Below, piece after piece: positions 26,732 to 35,045 of a DNA stretch of 64,000 bases. Made by a program: the position numbers and the translations under genes. Numbering within the stretch: the stretch's first letter is position 1; every line of letters starts with the position of its first letter. The notes beneath the pieces were generated by a model, which saw only the letters and a list, made by a program, of their open reading frames with translations, did no database searches and had not been told where the DNA came from. Location: positions 40,262 through 104,261 of the forward strand of contig JAAYVF010000009.1 in the NCBI GenBank assembly GCA_012517325.1, read 5' to 3'. The stretch is from Myxococcales bacterium (GTDB taxonomy: Bacteria; Lernaellota; Lernaellaia; Lernaellales; Lernaellaceae).

Positions 26732-27089
26732 CGAAATTCCTCTTGCCGCCGGTGACCTTGCCCGAGAGCACGCCGTCACTGATCAGCACCAGGTCGTAAT
26801 AAATCGCGCTGCCGTCCAGGTCCACGAAAAACGAGAGCCTTTTGTATTGGAACGCGACGTTGCGGATTTGTTGCTTTTCCGGATTGGTGACGGCCGTCAC
26901 CGCGACGTTTTCGCCGGTCACCGTGATCCGGTAGCGATCCTTGGTCGGCATGCCGGGCCATTCCTCTTCCCAGACGCCGGGCAGTTTGGCCAGATCCTTG
27001 GCGGGCGTCGCCAGCGGGCTGGTCGTGGCGCAGGCGGCGCCGAGCGTCAACAAGGCGATCAACACGAACGCGAGTCCGAAGCGTTTCAT
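26700..27089 (-). CDS. Lipoprotein with a single copy of the same repeat domain
   Basis: 129 residues; AGGGAAA precedes the ATG at 27089. Signal peptide with lipobox LGAAC (C20). One domain (about 36-128) beginning LPGVWEEEWPG and ending VRWYKVE follows the same pattern as the three-repeat neighbour. The 32-base overlap with the downstream gene implies coupled translation and probably joint function on the inner face of the outer membrane or in the periplasm. Function unknown. Confidence 0.75.
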   Translation of the reverse strand: MKRFGLAFVLIALLTLGAACATTSPLATPAKDLAKLPGVWEEEWPGMPTKDRYRITVTGENVAVTAVTNPEKQQIRNVAFQYKRLSFFVDLDGSAIYYDLVLISDGVLSGKVTGGKRNFDETVRWYKVE

Positions 27090-27129
27090 TTTCCCTTACC
27101 CCGTGGACAAACTGCCTTCTTTTACCACA

Positions 27130-27159
27130 TGGACAGGCGATGACAAGGACAACTATAAT
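27130..27159 (+). promoter_or_regulatory. Sigma70-type promoter for the AftB-like gene
   Basis: TGGACA (27130-27135, one mismatch), an 18-base spacer, then a perfect TATAAT (27154-27159). It lies 27 bases before the ATG at 27186, giving a very short leader. Confidence 0.6.
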
Positions 27160-27185
27160 TCAACCCACTTAAAACGGGTGTGACG

Positions 27186-28943
27186 ATGCGAAAAACGGTG
27201 CTGCTTTTTCTGTTCTTCCTGCTGATTTTGGGGATTTTCCGCGCGTTGACCCCCCAACTGGGCATCGTCGACGATGCCTGGATCACCTACACCTACGCCC
27301 GCAATCTGGCCGCCGGTCACGGCATCGTCTTCAATCCCGGCGAGCGCGTCGAGGGTTGCACCGCGTTTCTGCACATGGTGCTTTTGGCCCCGTTTTCCCT
27401 GGTGACGGAGCGCCTGGATCAGGTCGCCACGACGTTCAATATTCTTGCCTGGGCCCTGGTGGCGTTGCTGACGTGGTTCTTCATCCGGCGGCGTGACGGC
27501 GGACCGACCGGAGTGCTGGGCTTGTTCGCCGTCGCGTTCGTGCTGATCGGTTTTTCCGGTCTGGCCTGGGCGTATTCGGGCATGGAAATGTCGCTGGTGG
27601 CGCTGGCCTGGATCGGCGCGGTGCGCTTGCATTTGTGGGAGCGCGAAACCGGCCGCCTGCCGTGGCTGACCGCGCTGGTGACGGTCATGGCCGGCTTGTT
27701 GCGCCCCGACGGTATTTTGCTGGCGATTCCGCTGGCTTTGAGCATCTGGTGGGAGCAGCCGAAAAAATTCGCCTGGGGCAAGGCGATCGTCTATAGCGCG
27801 ATCGTGCTGGGGCTCTTCGGCGGCTACTGGCTGTGGCGCTGGCATTATTTCGGCTACCCGCTGCCCAACACCTTTTACGCCAAGGTGACGAAAGTCAGCG
27901 CGTCCCTCACCTGGACCGGTGTCCTGTACCTGATGCGCTGGTTCTTCGGCATGGTGGTGCCGCTGCTGGGGCTGGTCGCGCTGTTGTACGCGCGCCGCGA
28001 GCGCCCGGCGCCGCGCTGGGTGAAGGTGATGCTGGGGCTGGTGACGACATCGATTGTCTATTGCCTGCTGGTCGGCGCGGACTTTTTCTCCTATCACCGG
28101 TTCTTACTGCCGTCCTACGCGCCGATGGTGCTGGTCGCCTGGTGGTACGGCGTGGCGGCGTTGGCCAAGCGGCGGCGCTTGCACGGTCCGAGCGGCTATT
28201 CGCGGCGGATCAAACTGGTGACGGCGTTTTTCCTGCTCGGGTTGTTCAACCTGATCTACTTCATCGGCCGCTATCCGCCACAGGGTCTGGTGCACGGGTT
28301 CGTCGTGCTCAACACGAAAGACTGGGCCTACGTGGCCGCGCTGCTCGGCCGCCATACGCCGCCCGACGCGAAAATCGCCACCGTGCCGATCGGCGCGATG
28401 GGTTACTTCTCGCACCGTTACATTCTCGACCTGGTCGGGCTGACCGACGTGCACATCGCCCACGCCCAGGTGCCGACCGGCAAGGCGATCACCGGCCATG
28501 AAAAATACGACATCGACTACGTCATGGAACGCCGGCCGGAATTGATCTTTTCCTGGCCCGGCTTGATGCCGGAAGGCGACGCCGGGCTGATCAAATGGGT
28601 GATGTCGAACATCGGGGCCGAGGCGCAGAAAAAGCTGATGATCGACCCGCGTACGGCGCGGGAATATCAGTTCGTGTGGCTGCTCACCGACGACGACCGG
28701 CCGATCCGGCGCGGTTCGGTCGAACGCTGGCAGGGCCTGAAAGCCGGGTACTGGACGGCGCAAGAGCCCGCTCATGGGGTCATCGGCCTGATCCGCCGTG
28801 ACCTGCTCGGCCAACCGGGCTATGAATCCTTCCTGCCGCTGGAAAAAGCCGACGCCGATTGGCTCTGGGGAACTTTTACCCTCACCACCCTCGAGGAATT
28901 CCATCGCCGGATTTTCGCGTTGCAGCACGGGAAGGGCAAATAA
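27186..28943 (+). CDS. GT39/AftB-like polytopic glycosyltransferase
   Basis: 585 residues from the ATG at 27186; a GTG six bases upstream is also possible. The first loop IVDDAWITYTYARNLAAGHG, followed by FNPGERVEGCTAFLH, is the signature of AftB-type (terminal arabinofuranosyltransferase-like) GT-C proteins. About nine helices, then a soluble C-terminal domain from about 380, with DLVGLTDVHIAH in the usual place. It would add a sugar from a lipid donor to a periplasmic or surface acceptor. It is divergent from the repeat-lipoprotein operon and has its own promoter. Confidence 0.78.
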   Translation: MRKTVLLFLFFLLILGIFRALTPQLGIVDDAWITYTYARNLAAGHGIVFNPGERVEGCTAFLHMVLLAPFSLVTERLDQVATTFNILAWALVALLTWFFIRRRDGGPTGVLGLFAVAFVLIGFSGLAWAYSGMEMSLVALAWIGAVRLHLWERETGRLPWLTALVTVMAGLLRPDGILLAIPLALSIWWEQPKKFAWGKAIVYSAIVLGLFGGYWLWRWHYFGYPLPNTFYAKVTKVSASLTWTGVLYLMRWFFGMVVPLLGLVALLYARRERPAPRWVKVMLGLVTTSIVYCLLVGADFFSYHRFLLPSYAPMVLVAWWYGVAALAKRRRLHGPSGYSRRIKLVTAFFLLGLFNLIYFIGRYPPQGLVHGFVVLNTKDWAYVAALLGRHTPPDAKIATVPIGAMGYFSHRYILDLVGLTDVHIAHAQVPTGKAITGHEKYDIDYVMERRPELIFSWPGLMPEGDAGLIKWVMSNIGAEAQKKLMIDPRTAREYQFVWLLTDDDRPIRRGSVERWQGLKAGYWTAQEPAHGVIGLIRRDLLGQPGYESFLPLEKADADWLWGTFTLTTLEEFHRRIFALQHGKGK

Positions 28944-28976
28944 AATCAAGCACGAAAAATCAGCGACGATGCCGGG

Positions 28977-29672
28977 TCACTTCCCCGCCGCCCCCGGCCC
29001 GGTCATCGGCACGAACAGGACGGGCAGGATGCTGTGGCGCTCGACGCCCCGGTCGGTCTTGGTCAGCAGAAGCAGTTCCTGCGAATTCTTGCCGACGGGG
29101 ATGACCATCCGGCCGCCGACCTTGAGTTGATCCACCAGCGGCTGCGGCACGTGATCCGGCGCGGCGGTGACGATCACCGCGTCGAACGGCGCCTCGGCCG
29201 GCCAACCTTGATAGCCGTCGCCGCATTTGACGTGAATATTTTTATAGCCCTGGCCGCGCAGTCGTTCGTCGGCCTGGGTCGCCAGGTCGCAGATAATCTC
29301 GATGGAAAAGACGTCATGGGCGATCTCGGCGAGCACCGCCGCCTGGTAACCCGAGCCGGTGCCGATTTCCAGCACTTTTTCGCCGCCTTTCAAAGCCAGC
29401 GCCTGGGTCATGAAGCCGACGATGAACGGTTGGCTGATGGTCTGTTCGTGGCCGATCGGCAGGGGCTCGTCGCGATAGGCCAGCGACCGCATGGCTTCGG
29501 GCACGAAAAGGTGGCGCGGTACCTTGCCGAGCGCCGCGAGCACCTTGGCGTCGGTGACTCCCTGGGCTTTGACGGCCGCGACCAGCTTGGCGCGCTGAAC
29601 GTCCCAATCGGCGGCCACGCAGGCAACGGCGAAGGCGAGCAGAACGGCGAATGCCAGGCGAATGGAGCGCAT
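28977..29672 (-). CDS. pcm: Protein-L-isoaspartate O-methyltransferase with signal peptide
   Basis: 231 residues; GGGAGGGAGAAT precedes the ATG. The catalytic domain is complete: KVPRHLFVPEAMRSLAYRDE, LPIGHEQTISQPFIVGFMT, LEIGTGSGYQAAVLAEI and FDAVIVTAAPDHVPQPLVDQ. It methylates isoaspartyl residues in damaged proteins using SAM. Unusual: a clear cleavable signal peptide (MRSIRLAFAVLLAFAVACVA) points to export, although SAM is cytoplasmic. The gene is monocistronic and divergent from pckA. Confidence 0.93.
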   Translation of the reverse strand: MRSIRLAFAVLLAFAVACVAADWDVQRAKLVAAVKAQGVTDAKVLAALGKVPRHLFVPEAMRSLAYRDEPLPIGHEQTISQPFIVGFMTQALALKGGEKVLEIGTGSGYQAAVLAEIAHDVFSIEIICDLATQADERLRGQGYKNIHVKCGDGYQGWPAEAPFDAVIVTAAPDHVPQPLVDQLKVGGRMVIPVGKNSQELLLLTKTDRGVERHSILPVLFVPMTGPGAAGK

Positions 29673-29749
29673 GATTCTCCCTCCCGTGGTGAGATTTTTC
29701 TTCGCTTCGCCCGTTTTACAAAAAATCGTCCGGCGAGTGAAATTAATAA

Positions 29750-29778
29750 TTGACATCGATGAAAAAGGCGGCATTCTG
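29750..29778 (+). promoter_or_regulatory. Possible pckA promoter
   Basis: A perfect TTGACA (29750-29755) lies within an AT-rich stretch; the -10 at 17 bases (ATTCTG, 29773-29778) is weak. It would give a leader of about 40 bases before the pckA ATG at 29821. Confidence 0.3.
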
Positions 29779-29820
29779 GTTCAGCTTAAACACAAAAAAG
29801 CGCCACGGGAGAACGCTGGC

Positions 29821-31392
29821 ATGACCCACGGAATCGAGCTGATCAACGTATTGAAATGCAACCGAAATCTCTCTACCGGGACCCTGGTCGGGGAAGTCAT
29901 TCGCCGAGGGGAAGGGCTGCTGACCAATTCCGGCGCTATCGTCGTGCGCACCGGCCAATACACCGGCCGCTCGCCGCGCGACAAGTTCATCGTCGAGGAT
30001 CGTTCCACCAAGGACAAGGTTTGGTGGAGCCCCGACAACCAGCCGTTGAACCCGGATGCCTTTGCCCGGCTCGAATCGAAGGTGCGCGCCTATTATCAGG
30101 GCCGCGAGCTTTACGCGCAGGATTGCTACGTCGGCGCCGATCCGTACTACCGCCTGCCGATCCGCATCATCACCGAAACCGCCTGGGCCAGCCTGTTCGC
30201 GCGCAGCCTGTTCATCCGCGAAACCGATCCGGAAAAACTGGCGGCCTTCGTTCCGGAGTTCACGCTGTTGCACGCGCCGAATTTCCAGGCCGTGCCCGAA
30301 CAGGACGGCACGCGTTCCGAGGCCTTCGTCGTGGCGAATTTCGCCGCGAAAAAAATCCTCATCGGCGGTACTTCCTACGCGGGCGAGATCAAAAAATCGA
30401 TTTTCACGCTGATGAATTACCTCTTGCCGCAGAAAAAGATCCTCAGCATGCACTGCTCGGCGAACATCGGCGAAGGCGGCGACGTCGCGCTGTTCTTCGG
30501 CCTGTCGGGCACGGGCAAGACCTCGTTGTCGGCCGATCCGAAGCGGCGGCTGATCGGCGATGACGAACACGGCTGGGGCCCGCATGGCGTCTTCAATTTC
30601 GAGGGCGGCTGTTATGCGAAGGTGATCAACCTGTCGCCGACCGCCGAACCGGTCATCTGGGATTGCGTCCACAGCTTCGGCACCGTCCTGGAAAACGTCG
30701 TGATCGATCCGGAAACGCGGGCGATCAACCTGGATGACGGCTCCCTGACGCTCAACACCCGCGCCGGCTACCCGATCACGCTGATTTCCAACGCCGCCCC
30801 GGACGGCTGCGGCGACCACCCGACCAACATCGTCATGCTGACGGCCGACGCGTTCGGCGTGATGCCGCCCATCGCCAAAATGACCTCGGCTCAGGCCATG
30901 TACCATTTCATTTCCGGTTACACCGCCAAGGTCGCCGGCACCGAACGCGGCGTTTCCGAACCGAAAGCCACGTTCTCGGCCTGTTTCGGTGCGCCGTTCA
31001 TGGCGCTGCGGCCGACCGTCTACGCCGATCTGCTCGGCCGGAAGATCGCCCGGCACAAGGTGAATTGCTGGTTGATCAACACCGGCTGGACGGGCGGTCC
31101 GTACGGGCAGGGCCACCGGATGCCCATCGGCCACACCCGCGCCATGGTACACGCGGCGCTGTCCGGCGCGCTGAACACGGTGCCGATGCGCCCCGACCCG
31201 ATTTTCCAGGTGCTCGTGCCGGAATCCTGTCCCGAGGTGCCCGGCGAATTGCTCACCGCGCGCCAGACCTGGAAGAACAAAAAGGCCTACGACGCCCAGG
31301 CGGTGAAACTGGCCGGCTTGTTCGCCGAGAATTTCAAGAAATTCGACTCGTACGCGAGCAAGGAGATCAAAGCCGCCGCGCCGCGCGTTTAG
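29821..31392 (+). CDS. pckA: Phosphoenolpyruvate carboxykinase (ATP)
   Basis: 523 residues; the ATG at 29821 follows GGGAGAACG. Family signatures: VVRTGQYTGRSPRDKFIVED, FARSLFIRE, MHCSANIGEGGDVALFFGLS and the P-loop GLSGTGKT at about 227-234, then DDEHGWG, FNFEGGCYAK and GYTAKVAGTE. It converts oxaloacetate and ATP to PEP, CO2 and ADP in gluconeogenesis. Length is close to the usual 525-540. The gene is monocistronic and followed by a long imperfect hairpin repeat. Confidence 0.97.
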   Translation: MTHGIELINVLKCNRNLSTGTLVGEVIRRGEGLLTNSGAIVVRTGQYTGRSPRDKFIVEDRSTKDKVWWSPDNQPLNPDAFARLESKVRAYYQGRELYAQDCYVGADPYYRLPIRIITETAWASLFARSLFIRETDPEKLAAFVPEFTLLHAPNFQAVPEQDGTRSEAFVVANFAAKKILIGGTSYAGEIKKSIFTLMNYLLPQKKILSMHCSANIGEGGDVALFFGLSGTGKTSLSADPKRRLIGDDEHGWGPHGVFNFEGGCYAKVINLSPTAEPVIWDCVHSFGTVLENVVIDPETRAINLDDGSLTLNTRAGYPITLISNAAPDGCGDHPTNIVMLTADAFGVMPPIAKMTSAQAMYHFISGYTAKVAGTERGVSEPKATFSACFGAPFMALRPTVYADLLGRKIARHKVNCWLINTGWTGGPYGQGHRMPIGHTRAMVHAALSGALNTVPMRPDPIFQVLVPESCPEVPGELLTARQTWKNKKAYDAQAVKLAGLFAENFKKFDSYASKEIKAAAPRV

Positions 31393-31398
31393 AAAAAT

Positions 31399-31495
31399 CC
31401 CTCACCCCCGCTGCGCGACCCCTCTCCCATGCAAGGGCGAGGTGCGAAACTGCTTTCCCTTCCCCCTTCGTGGGAGAAGGGTTGGGGATGAGGGG
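31399..31495. repeat. Long imperfect inverted repeat between convergent genes
   Basis: CCCTCACCCC and CCCCTCTCCCA (31399-31429) pair with TGGGAGAAGGGTTGGGGATG followed by AGGG (31471-31495). This pattern resembles dispersed intergenic repeats found in many high-GC genomes. Its position between pckA (ends 31392) and the phosphoesterase (ends 31504) lets it act as a bidirectional terminator. No second copy was seen in the window. Confidence 0.55.
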
Positions 31496-31503
31496 CTTCT
31501 TAC

Positions 31504-32355
31504 CTAATCTTCCTTCGGCCAGACGAAGTAATCGACCTTCTTGCCGGTGCGCACGTCGATTTTTTTCACTTTCCAACGGCGCTCGTCGGGGTAGATCGTC
31601 ACAAGCAGGTAGTGGTGCTGGCCGGTCAGCAGCGTGCCGCCGCCGCCTCCGGCGATGTAAAAGACCGCGCCGTCCTGGCGGCGCTTGGCGTACAGGTGTT
31701 CGTGGCCGCTGAACACCGCGTCGGCTCCCAGCGAGGTCAGCAGGCGGCCGATTTCCGGCTTTTCGGGTTCGTACTTTTGGCCCGGATCGCGTTGGCGGTA
31801 GTAGTCGGAACGATAGGGCGGCCGGTGAACGAAGAAAAACAAGAGCGGTTTGGTGCCGTCGGGTTTTTGCCAGGGTTTGGATTGGAGCCAGGCGGTCTGT
31901 TCATCGCCCAGCGACCAGTCGACGACCTGATTGAGCGGTTCGCTGTCGAGCAGCACCAGCGACACTCCTGCTTCCTGCACCACGCGGTGGCGATCGCCGA
32001 AGCGCGCGGCGAAGCCGGCGGCCATTTCGGGCGATTCGCCGTCGTGATTGCCGGGAATGGCGTACAACGTCTGGCCGGCGTCGCGCAAGGGTTTGACCAG
32101 CCGGTCGAACTGCTCCCACTTTTGCGGGCCGACGCCGTAGATCAGATCGCCGATCAGCACCACGAAGCGCGCCCGGCTCGCCGCGATCTGCCGCACGATC
32201 AGCGACGACACCGCGCGGTAATCGGCGTCGCCCGGCTGCTGCAAATCGCCGACGACGGCGAACGAGTAGTGCGGCCCGTCGGCGCAGGCCGCCGTCAGGC
32301 CGGCGACCGACGCCAACAGCAAAAACAGCCAACGAGACGGGCGGCGGCGAATCAT
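31504..32355 (-). CDS. Calcineurin-like metallophosphoesterase lipoprotein
   Basis: 283 residues from the ATG at 32355. The signal peptide ends in LTAAC (C24). Metallophosphoesterase motifs in order: VVGDLQ (D37), VLIGDLIYG (D70), PGNHDGE (N103, H104), FVHRPPY and FSGHEHLY. A dinuclear metal centre hydrolyses phosphomonoesters or diesters; the exported location suggests action on periplasmic or surface substrates. The gene is convergent with pckA and divergent from the oxidoreductase pair. Confidence 0.88.
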   Translation of the reverse strand: MIRRRPSRWLFLLLASVAGLTAACADGPHYSFAVVGDLQQPGDADYRAVSSLIVRQIAASRARFVVLIGDLIYGVGPQKWEQFDRLVKPLRDAGQTLYAIPGNHDGESPEMAAGFAARFGDRHRVVQEAGVSLVLLDSEPLNQVVDWSLGDEQTAWLQSKPWQKPDGTKPLLFFFVHRPPYRSDYYRQRDPGQKYEPEKPEIGRLLTSLGADAVFSGHEHLYAKRRQDGAVFYIAGGGGGTLLTGQHHYLLVTIYPDERRWKVKKIDVRTGKKVDYFVWPKED

Positions 32356-32438
32356 TCGCGGCGAATCCTTTCGGCGCTGGTTCGGTCGCAGTATAACCAT
32401 TTTTCGTTTTCCGGCCCATCGGCGAGGCGAAATATCGT

Positions 32439-32468
32439 TTGACCCCGCGGCCGCGCGGCCCTTAACAT
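32439..32468 (+). promoter_or_regulatory. Candidate promoter for the oxidoreductase pair
   Basis: TTGACC (32439-32444), an 18-base spacer, then TAACAT (32463-32468), 26 bases before the ATG at 32495. Confidence 0.4.
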
Positions 32469-32494
32469 TGTCGTTGCCTTCACCGGAGCACAAC

Positions 32495-33586
32495 ATGCCC
32501 GAACGGAAGTTGCGCGCGGCGATGATCGGAGTCGGCGACATCACCCTGCTGCATTACCCGGCCTATCGCGATTGCCCGGACGTCGAACTGGCACTGCTTT
32601 GCGACGTCGACGAAAACCTGCTGGCGCGGCGGCGCGCCGAATGGGGCGTCACGCGCACCACGACCGATTACCGGGCGGTGCTGCAAGACCCGACGATCGA
32701 TCTGGTCGAGGTGAACACGCCGCATCACCTGCACAAAAAATTCGTGCTCGAGGCGCTGGCGGCGGGCAAGCACGTCGCCTGCCAGAAGCCGCTGGCGACC
32801 AGCCTCGCCGAGGCCGAGGAGATGGCGGCGGCGGCGCGGCGCGGCCCGGGGCGCTTTCGCGTGCTGGAAAATTTCGTTTTTTATCCGCCCTACGTCAAAG
32901 CCAAGGAACTGCTCGAAGCCGGCGAGATCGGCGAGGTGCTGACGATCCGTTTCAAGCTGGGCACGGGGTTGTTCGGCTCGCGCTGGGTGCCGCTCAAGTC
33001 GGAGTTGTGGCATCTGCTCGAGTACGAACAGGGCCGCGGCCAGGCTATCTTCGACGACGGTTACCACAAGCTGTCGACCGCCATCCATTTCCTCGGCGCG
33101 ATCGAGGCGGTCAAGGCGTTCGTCGATTGTTCCTTCGCCTACGTGGACGAGCCGGCGCAGATCCTCTGGTGCTACCGGGATAAAAGGGCGCTGGGCAGCT
33201 TCGACATCGCGTTTCAGCCCAACCTGTACACCCGCTCCAAGTACTTTCCCGCCGACGAACGCATCGACATCGTCGGCACGAAGGGCCTGATCCAGTTGAC
33301 CCGCTGCACCGCGCAGATCCTGGACGAGCCGGCGTTGATCCTCTACCGCGACGGCCGCCGGACGCTGTTCGACGAACTGGAAACCGATTGGCAGGCGAGT
33401 TTCACGGCGGGCATCCGCGACTTCCCGCGCGCCATCCGCGAAAACCGCGATACCCTGCTGACCGGCGAACGCGCCGTCGAGATCCTGCGCTTCGCCTTCG
33501 CGATCATCGTCGCCGGCCGCCTGGGGCGCGAGGTCCGGCCCGCGGAAGTCACCGACGACCTGGTGCGGGAGGCGGTTCATGGCTAG
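32495..33586 (+). CDS. Gfo/Idh/MocA-family NAD(P)-dependent sugar oxidoreductase
   Basis: 363 residues; GGAG lies 7 bases before the ATG at 32495. The N-terminal Rossmann domain starts LRAAMIGVGDITLLHYPAY and includes VEVNTPHHLHKKFVLEALAA and HVACQKPLATSLAEAEEM, with the usual catalytic Lys of the EKP-type motif. The C-terminal domain has NFVFYPPYVKAKELLEAGEI and FDDGYHKLSTAIHFLG (the Asp and His of the DxxxH motif). The family oxidises or epimerises sugars and inositols; the substrate is unknown. It overlaps the next, degenerate homologue by 8 bases. Confidence 0.9.
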   Translation: MPERKLRAAMIGVGDITLLHYPAYRDCPDVELALLCDVDENLLARRRAEWGVTRTTTDYRAVLQDPTIDLVEVNTPHHLHKKFVLEALAAGKHVACQKPLATSLAEAEEMAAAARRGPGRFRVLENFVFYPPYVKAKELLEAGEIGEVLTIRFKLGTGLFGSRWVPLKSELWHLLEYEQGRGQAIFDDGYHKLSTAIHFLGAIEAVKAFVDCSFAYVDEPAQILWCYRDKRALGSFDIAFQPNLYTRSKYFPADERIDIVGTKGLIQLTRCTAQILDEPALILYRDGRRTLFDELETDWQASFTAGIRDFPRAIRENRDTLLTGERAVEILRFAFAIIVAGRLGREVRPAEVTDDLVREAVHG

Positions 33587-34877
33587 GCGGCTAACGTGGC
33601 GGGAGCGCGGTTTGCGGGCGATGTTCCGAGTCGTCCTGGCGTTGCTGCGGCTCGTCGTGCGGTTGCCGCGCGGCGCCTTACTGGCGCTGCTGGACGCCGC
33701 CGAACGGCTCGTCCGGATAACGACCGCAAACCCCGAGGCGGTGCGGCAGATCGACGATTTGCGCGGCGTGATTCGCGACCTCCCGCCAGGCGGTGAAGCC
33801 CTGCGCCGGATTCTCGTCGAGGGCCGCGACGCGCAAATCCTTTCCGTTATGATGGGCGCCTGGCGCCATCACCGCGGCGGCGTCCCCGATCCGGTCGCTT
33901 CGTACGCCGAAAGCAAGGTCGTTGAAAGTCACCGGCGCGAGGCGCCCGCCCGCATCGCCCTGGTCGGCGAGGCGCCGGAATTCGAGTTCCTGCGCGAGGC
34001 TTATCGGGGCCGTCCGGATTGCCGTCTGGTGGACTCGCCGGCCTCGGCCGACGGCCTGGAAATCGTGTTGGACGGGCCGGAAGCCCTGGCCCTGGCGGCG
34101 GCCTCCCTGGCGCGCGGCGCGGCGGTTTCGCTGCACCTTGGCGCGGCGACAACCGCGACGGCCTGGCGGCAGTTGACCGACGCGGCGGCGCGGGGCGGCG
34201 GGCTGCCGCGCATCTACGATTCGTATTTTTATTATCCGCCGCTGCAAAAGCTCAAGGAACTGGTGACAGCGGGAGCGATCGGCGAACCGACGATGCTGCG
34301 GATCCGGGCGACCCTGGGCGGCCCGGGAGCGGCGAAACAACTCGATCCGCCGTTCGGCGAGCAACCCTTGCGGCACCCGGCGTTCGACCGTTTTCTGCTG
34401 CTGACCTTCTTGGGCGGCCCGGCGGCGAGCCTGACCGCTTATCTGCAGCCGATGGACGCCGCGCGCGGCGGGCAGGGGTTGATCGCCTGCCGGTTCGCGG
34501 CGCCGGGAAGATTGGGTTTGCTGGAATGCGCCTATGCGCCCGAATTGTACGTCCGGTCCGATTATTTTCCCCACGATCTGGAAATCGAATACACCGGCAC
34601 CGACGGTTTTCTGCGGTTGCGGCGCGGCATGGCCGAACGAACCCAGGAGCCGCCGCTCATTGCCCGGATCGGTAAAACCATGCAGGTATACGGGATGGAA
34701 ACCGGAATGCGGGATGATTGGGCGGTCGTCTACAAGAACGCCGCGGCGGAAATGGTCGGCCTGACCGGCGGACGGTCGGTCGTTCATCTGCCGTCCGCCG
34801 CCGTGGTCTCCGCCTTGAATCTGCGCGAACGGGTTTACGATGCGGCGCGCGCCGCGCGACCGATCGAAATATTTTAA
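33579..34877 (+). CDS. Degenerate Gfo/Idh/MocA homologue with N-terminal extension (probable non-catalytic partner)
   Basis: 432 residues, overlapping the previous gene by 8 bases. The first 120 residues or so are a basic and hydrophobic extension unlike the neighbour. The region expected to be the Rossmann fold (ARIALVGEAPEFEFL onward) lacks the glycine-rich motif and the catalytic KP motif. The C-terminal half aligns with the neighbour: SYFYYPPLQKLKELVTAGAI against NFVFYPPYVKAKELLEAGEI, and LYVRSDYFPHDLEIEYTGTD against LYTRSKYFPADERIDIVGTK. Translational coupling and loss of cofactor residues suggest a regulatory or structural subunit. Confidence 0.75.
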   Translation: MARRLTWRERGLRAMFRVVLALLRLVVRLPRGALLALLDAAERLVRITTANPEAVRQIDDLRGVIRDLPPGGEALRRILVEGRDAQILSVMMGAWRHHRGGVPDPVASYAESKVVESHRREAPARIALVGEAPEFEFLREAYRGRPDCRLVDSPASADGLEIVLDGPEALALAAASLARGAAVSLHLGAATTATAWRQLTDAAARGGGLPRIYDSYFYYPPLQKLKELVTAGAIGEPTMLRIRATLGGPGAAKQLDPPFGEQPLRHPAFDRFLLLTFLGGPAASLTAYLQPMDAARGGQGLIACRFAAPGRLGLLECAYAPELYVRSDYFPHDLEIEYTGTDGFLRLRRGMAERTQEPPLIARIGKTMQVYGMETGMRDDWAVVYKNAAAEMVGLTGGRSVVHLPSAAVVSALNLRERVYDAARAARPIEIF

Positions 34878-34933
34878 TGGGGAATGCGAGAGGGCGAATG
34901 GGAAATGAAGAAAAGGGATCGCCAACCAACCCG

Positions 34934-34993
34934 TCATGCCGAACTTGTTTCGGCATTCATGGATGAGACCCTGAAACAAGTTCAGGGTGACAG
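34934..34993. repeat. Paired palindromes with complementary loops
   Basis: ATGCCGAA-cttgt-TTCGGCAT (34936-34956) and CCCTGAA-acaag-TTCAGGG (34969-34987) are two hairpins whose 5-base loops are complementary. Equivalently, GAACTTGTTTC (34941-34951) and GAAACAAGTTC (34973-34983) are an 11-bp inverted repeat. It resembles known dispersed intergenic palindromes; only one copy is seen here. Confidence 0.6.
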
Positions 34994-35045
34994 TCAGATT
35001 GGCGTTCAGGGTGATGGGTAAAACGGAATTCGAGGTGACGACGCC

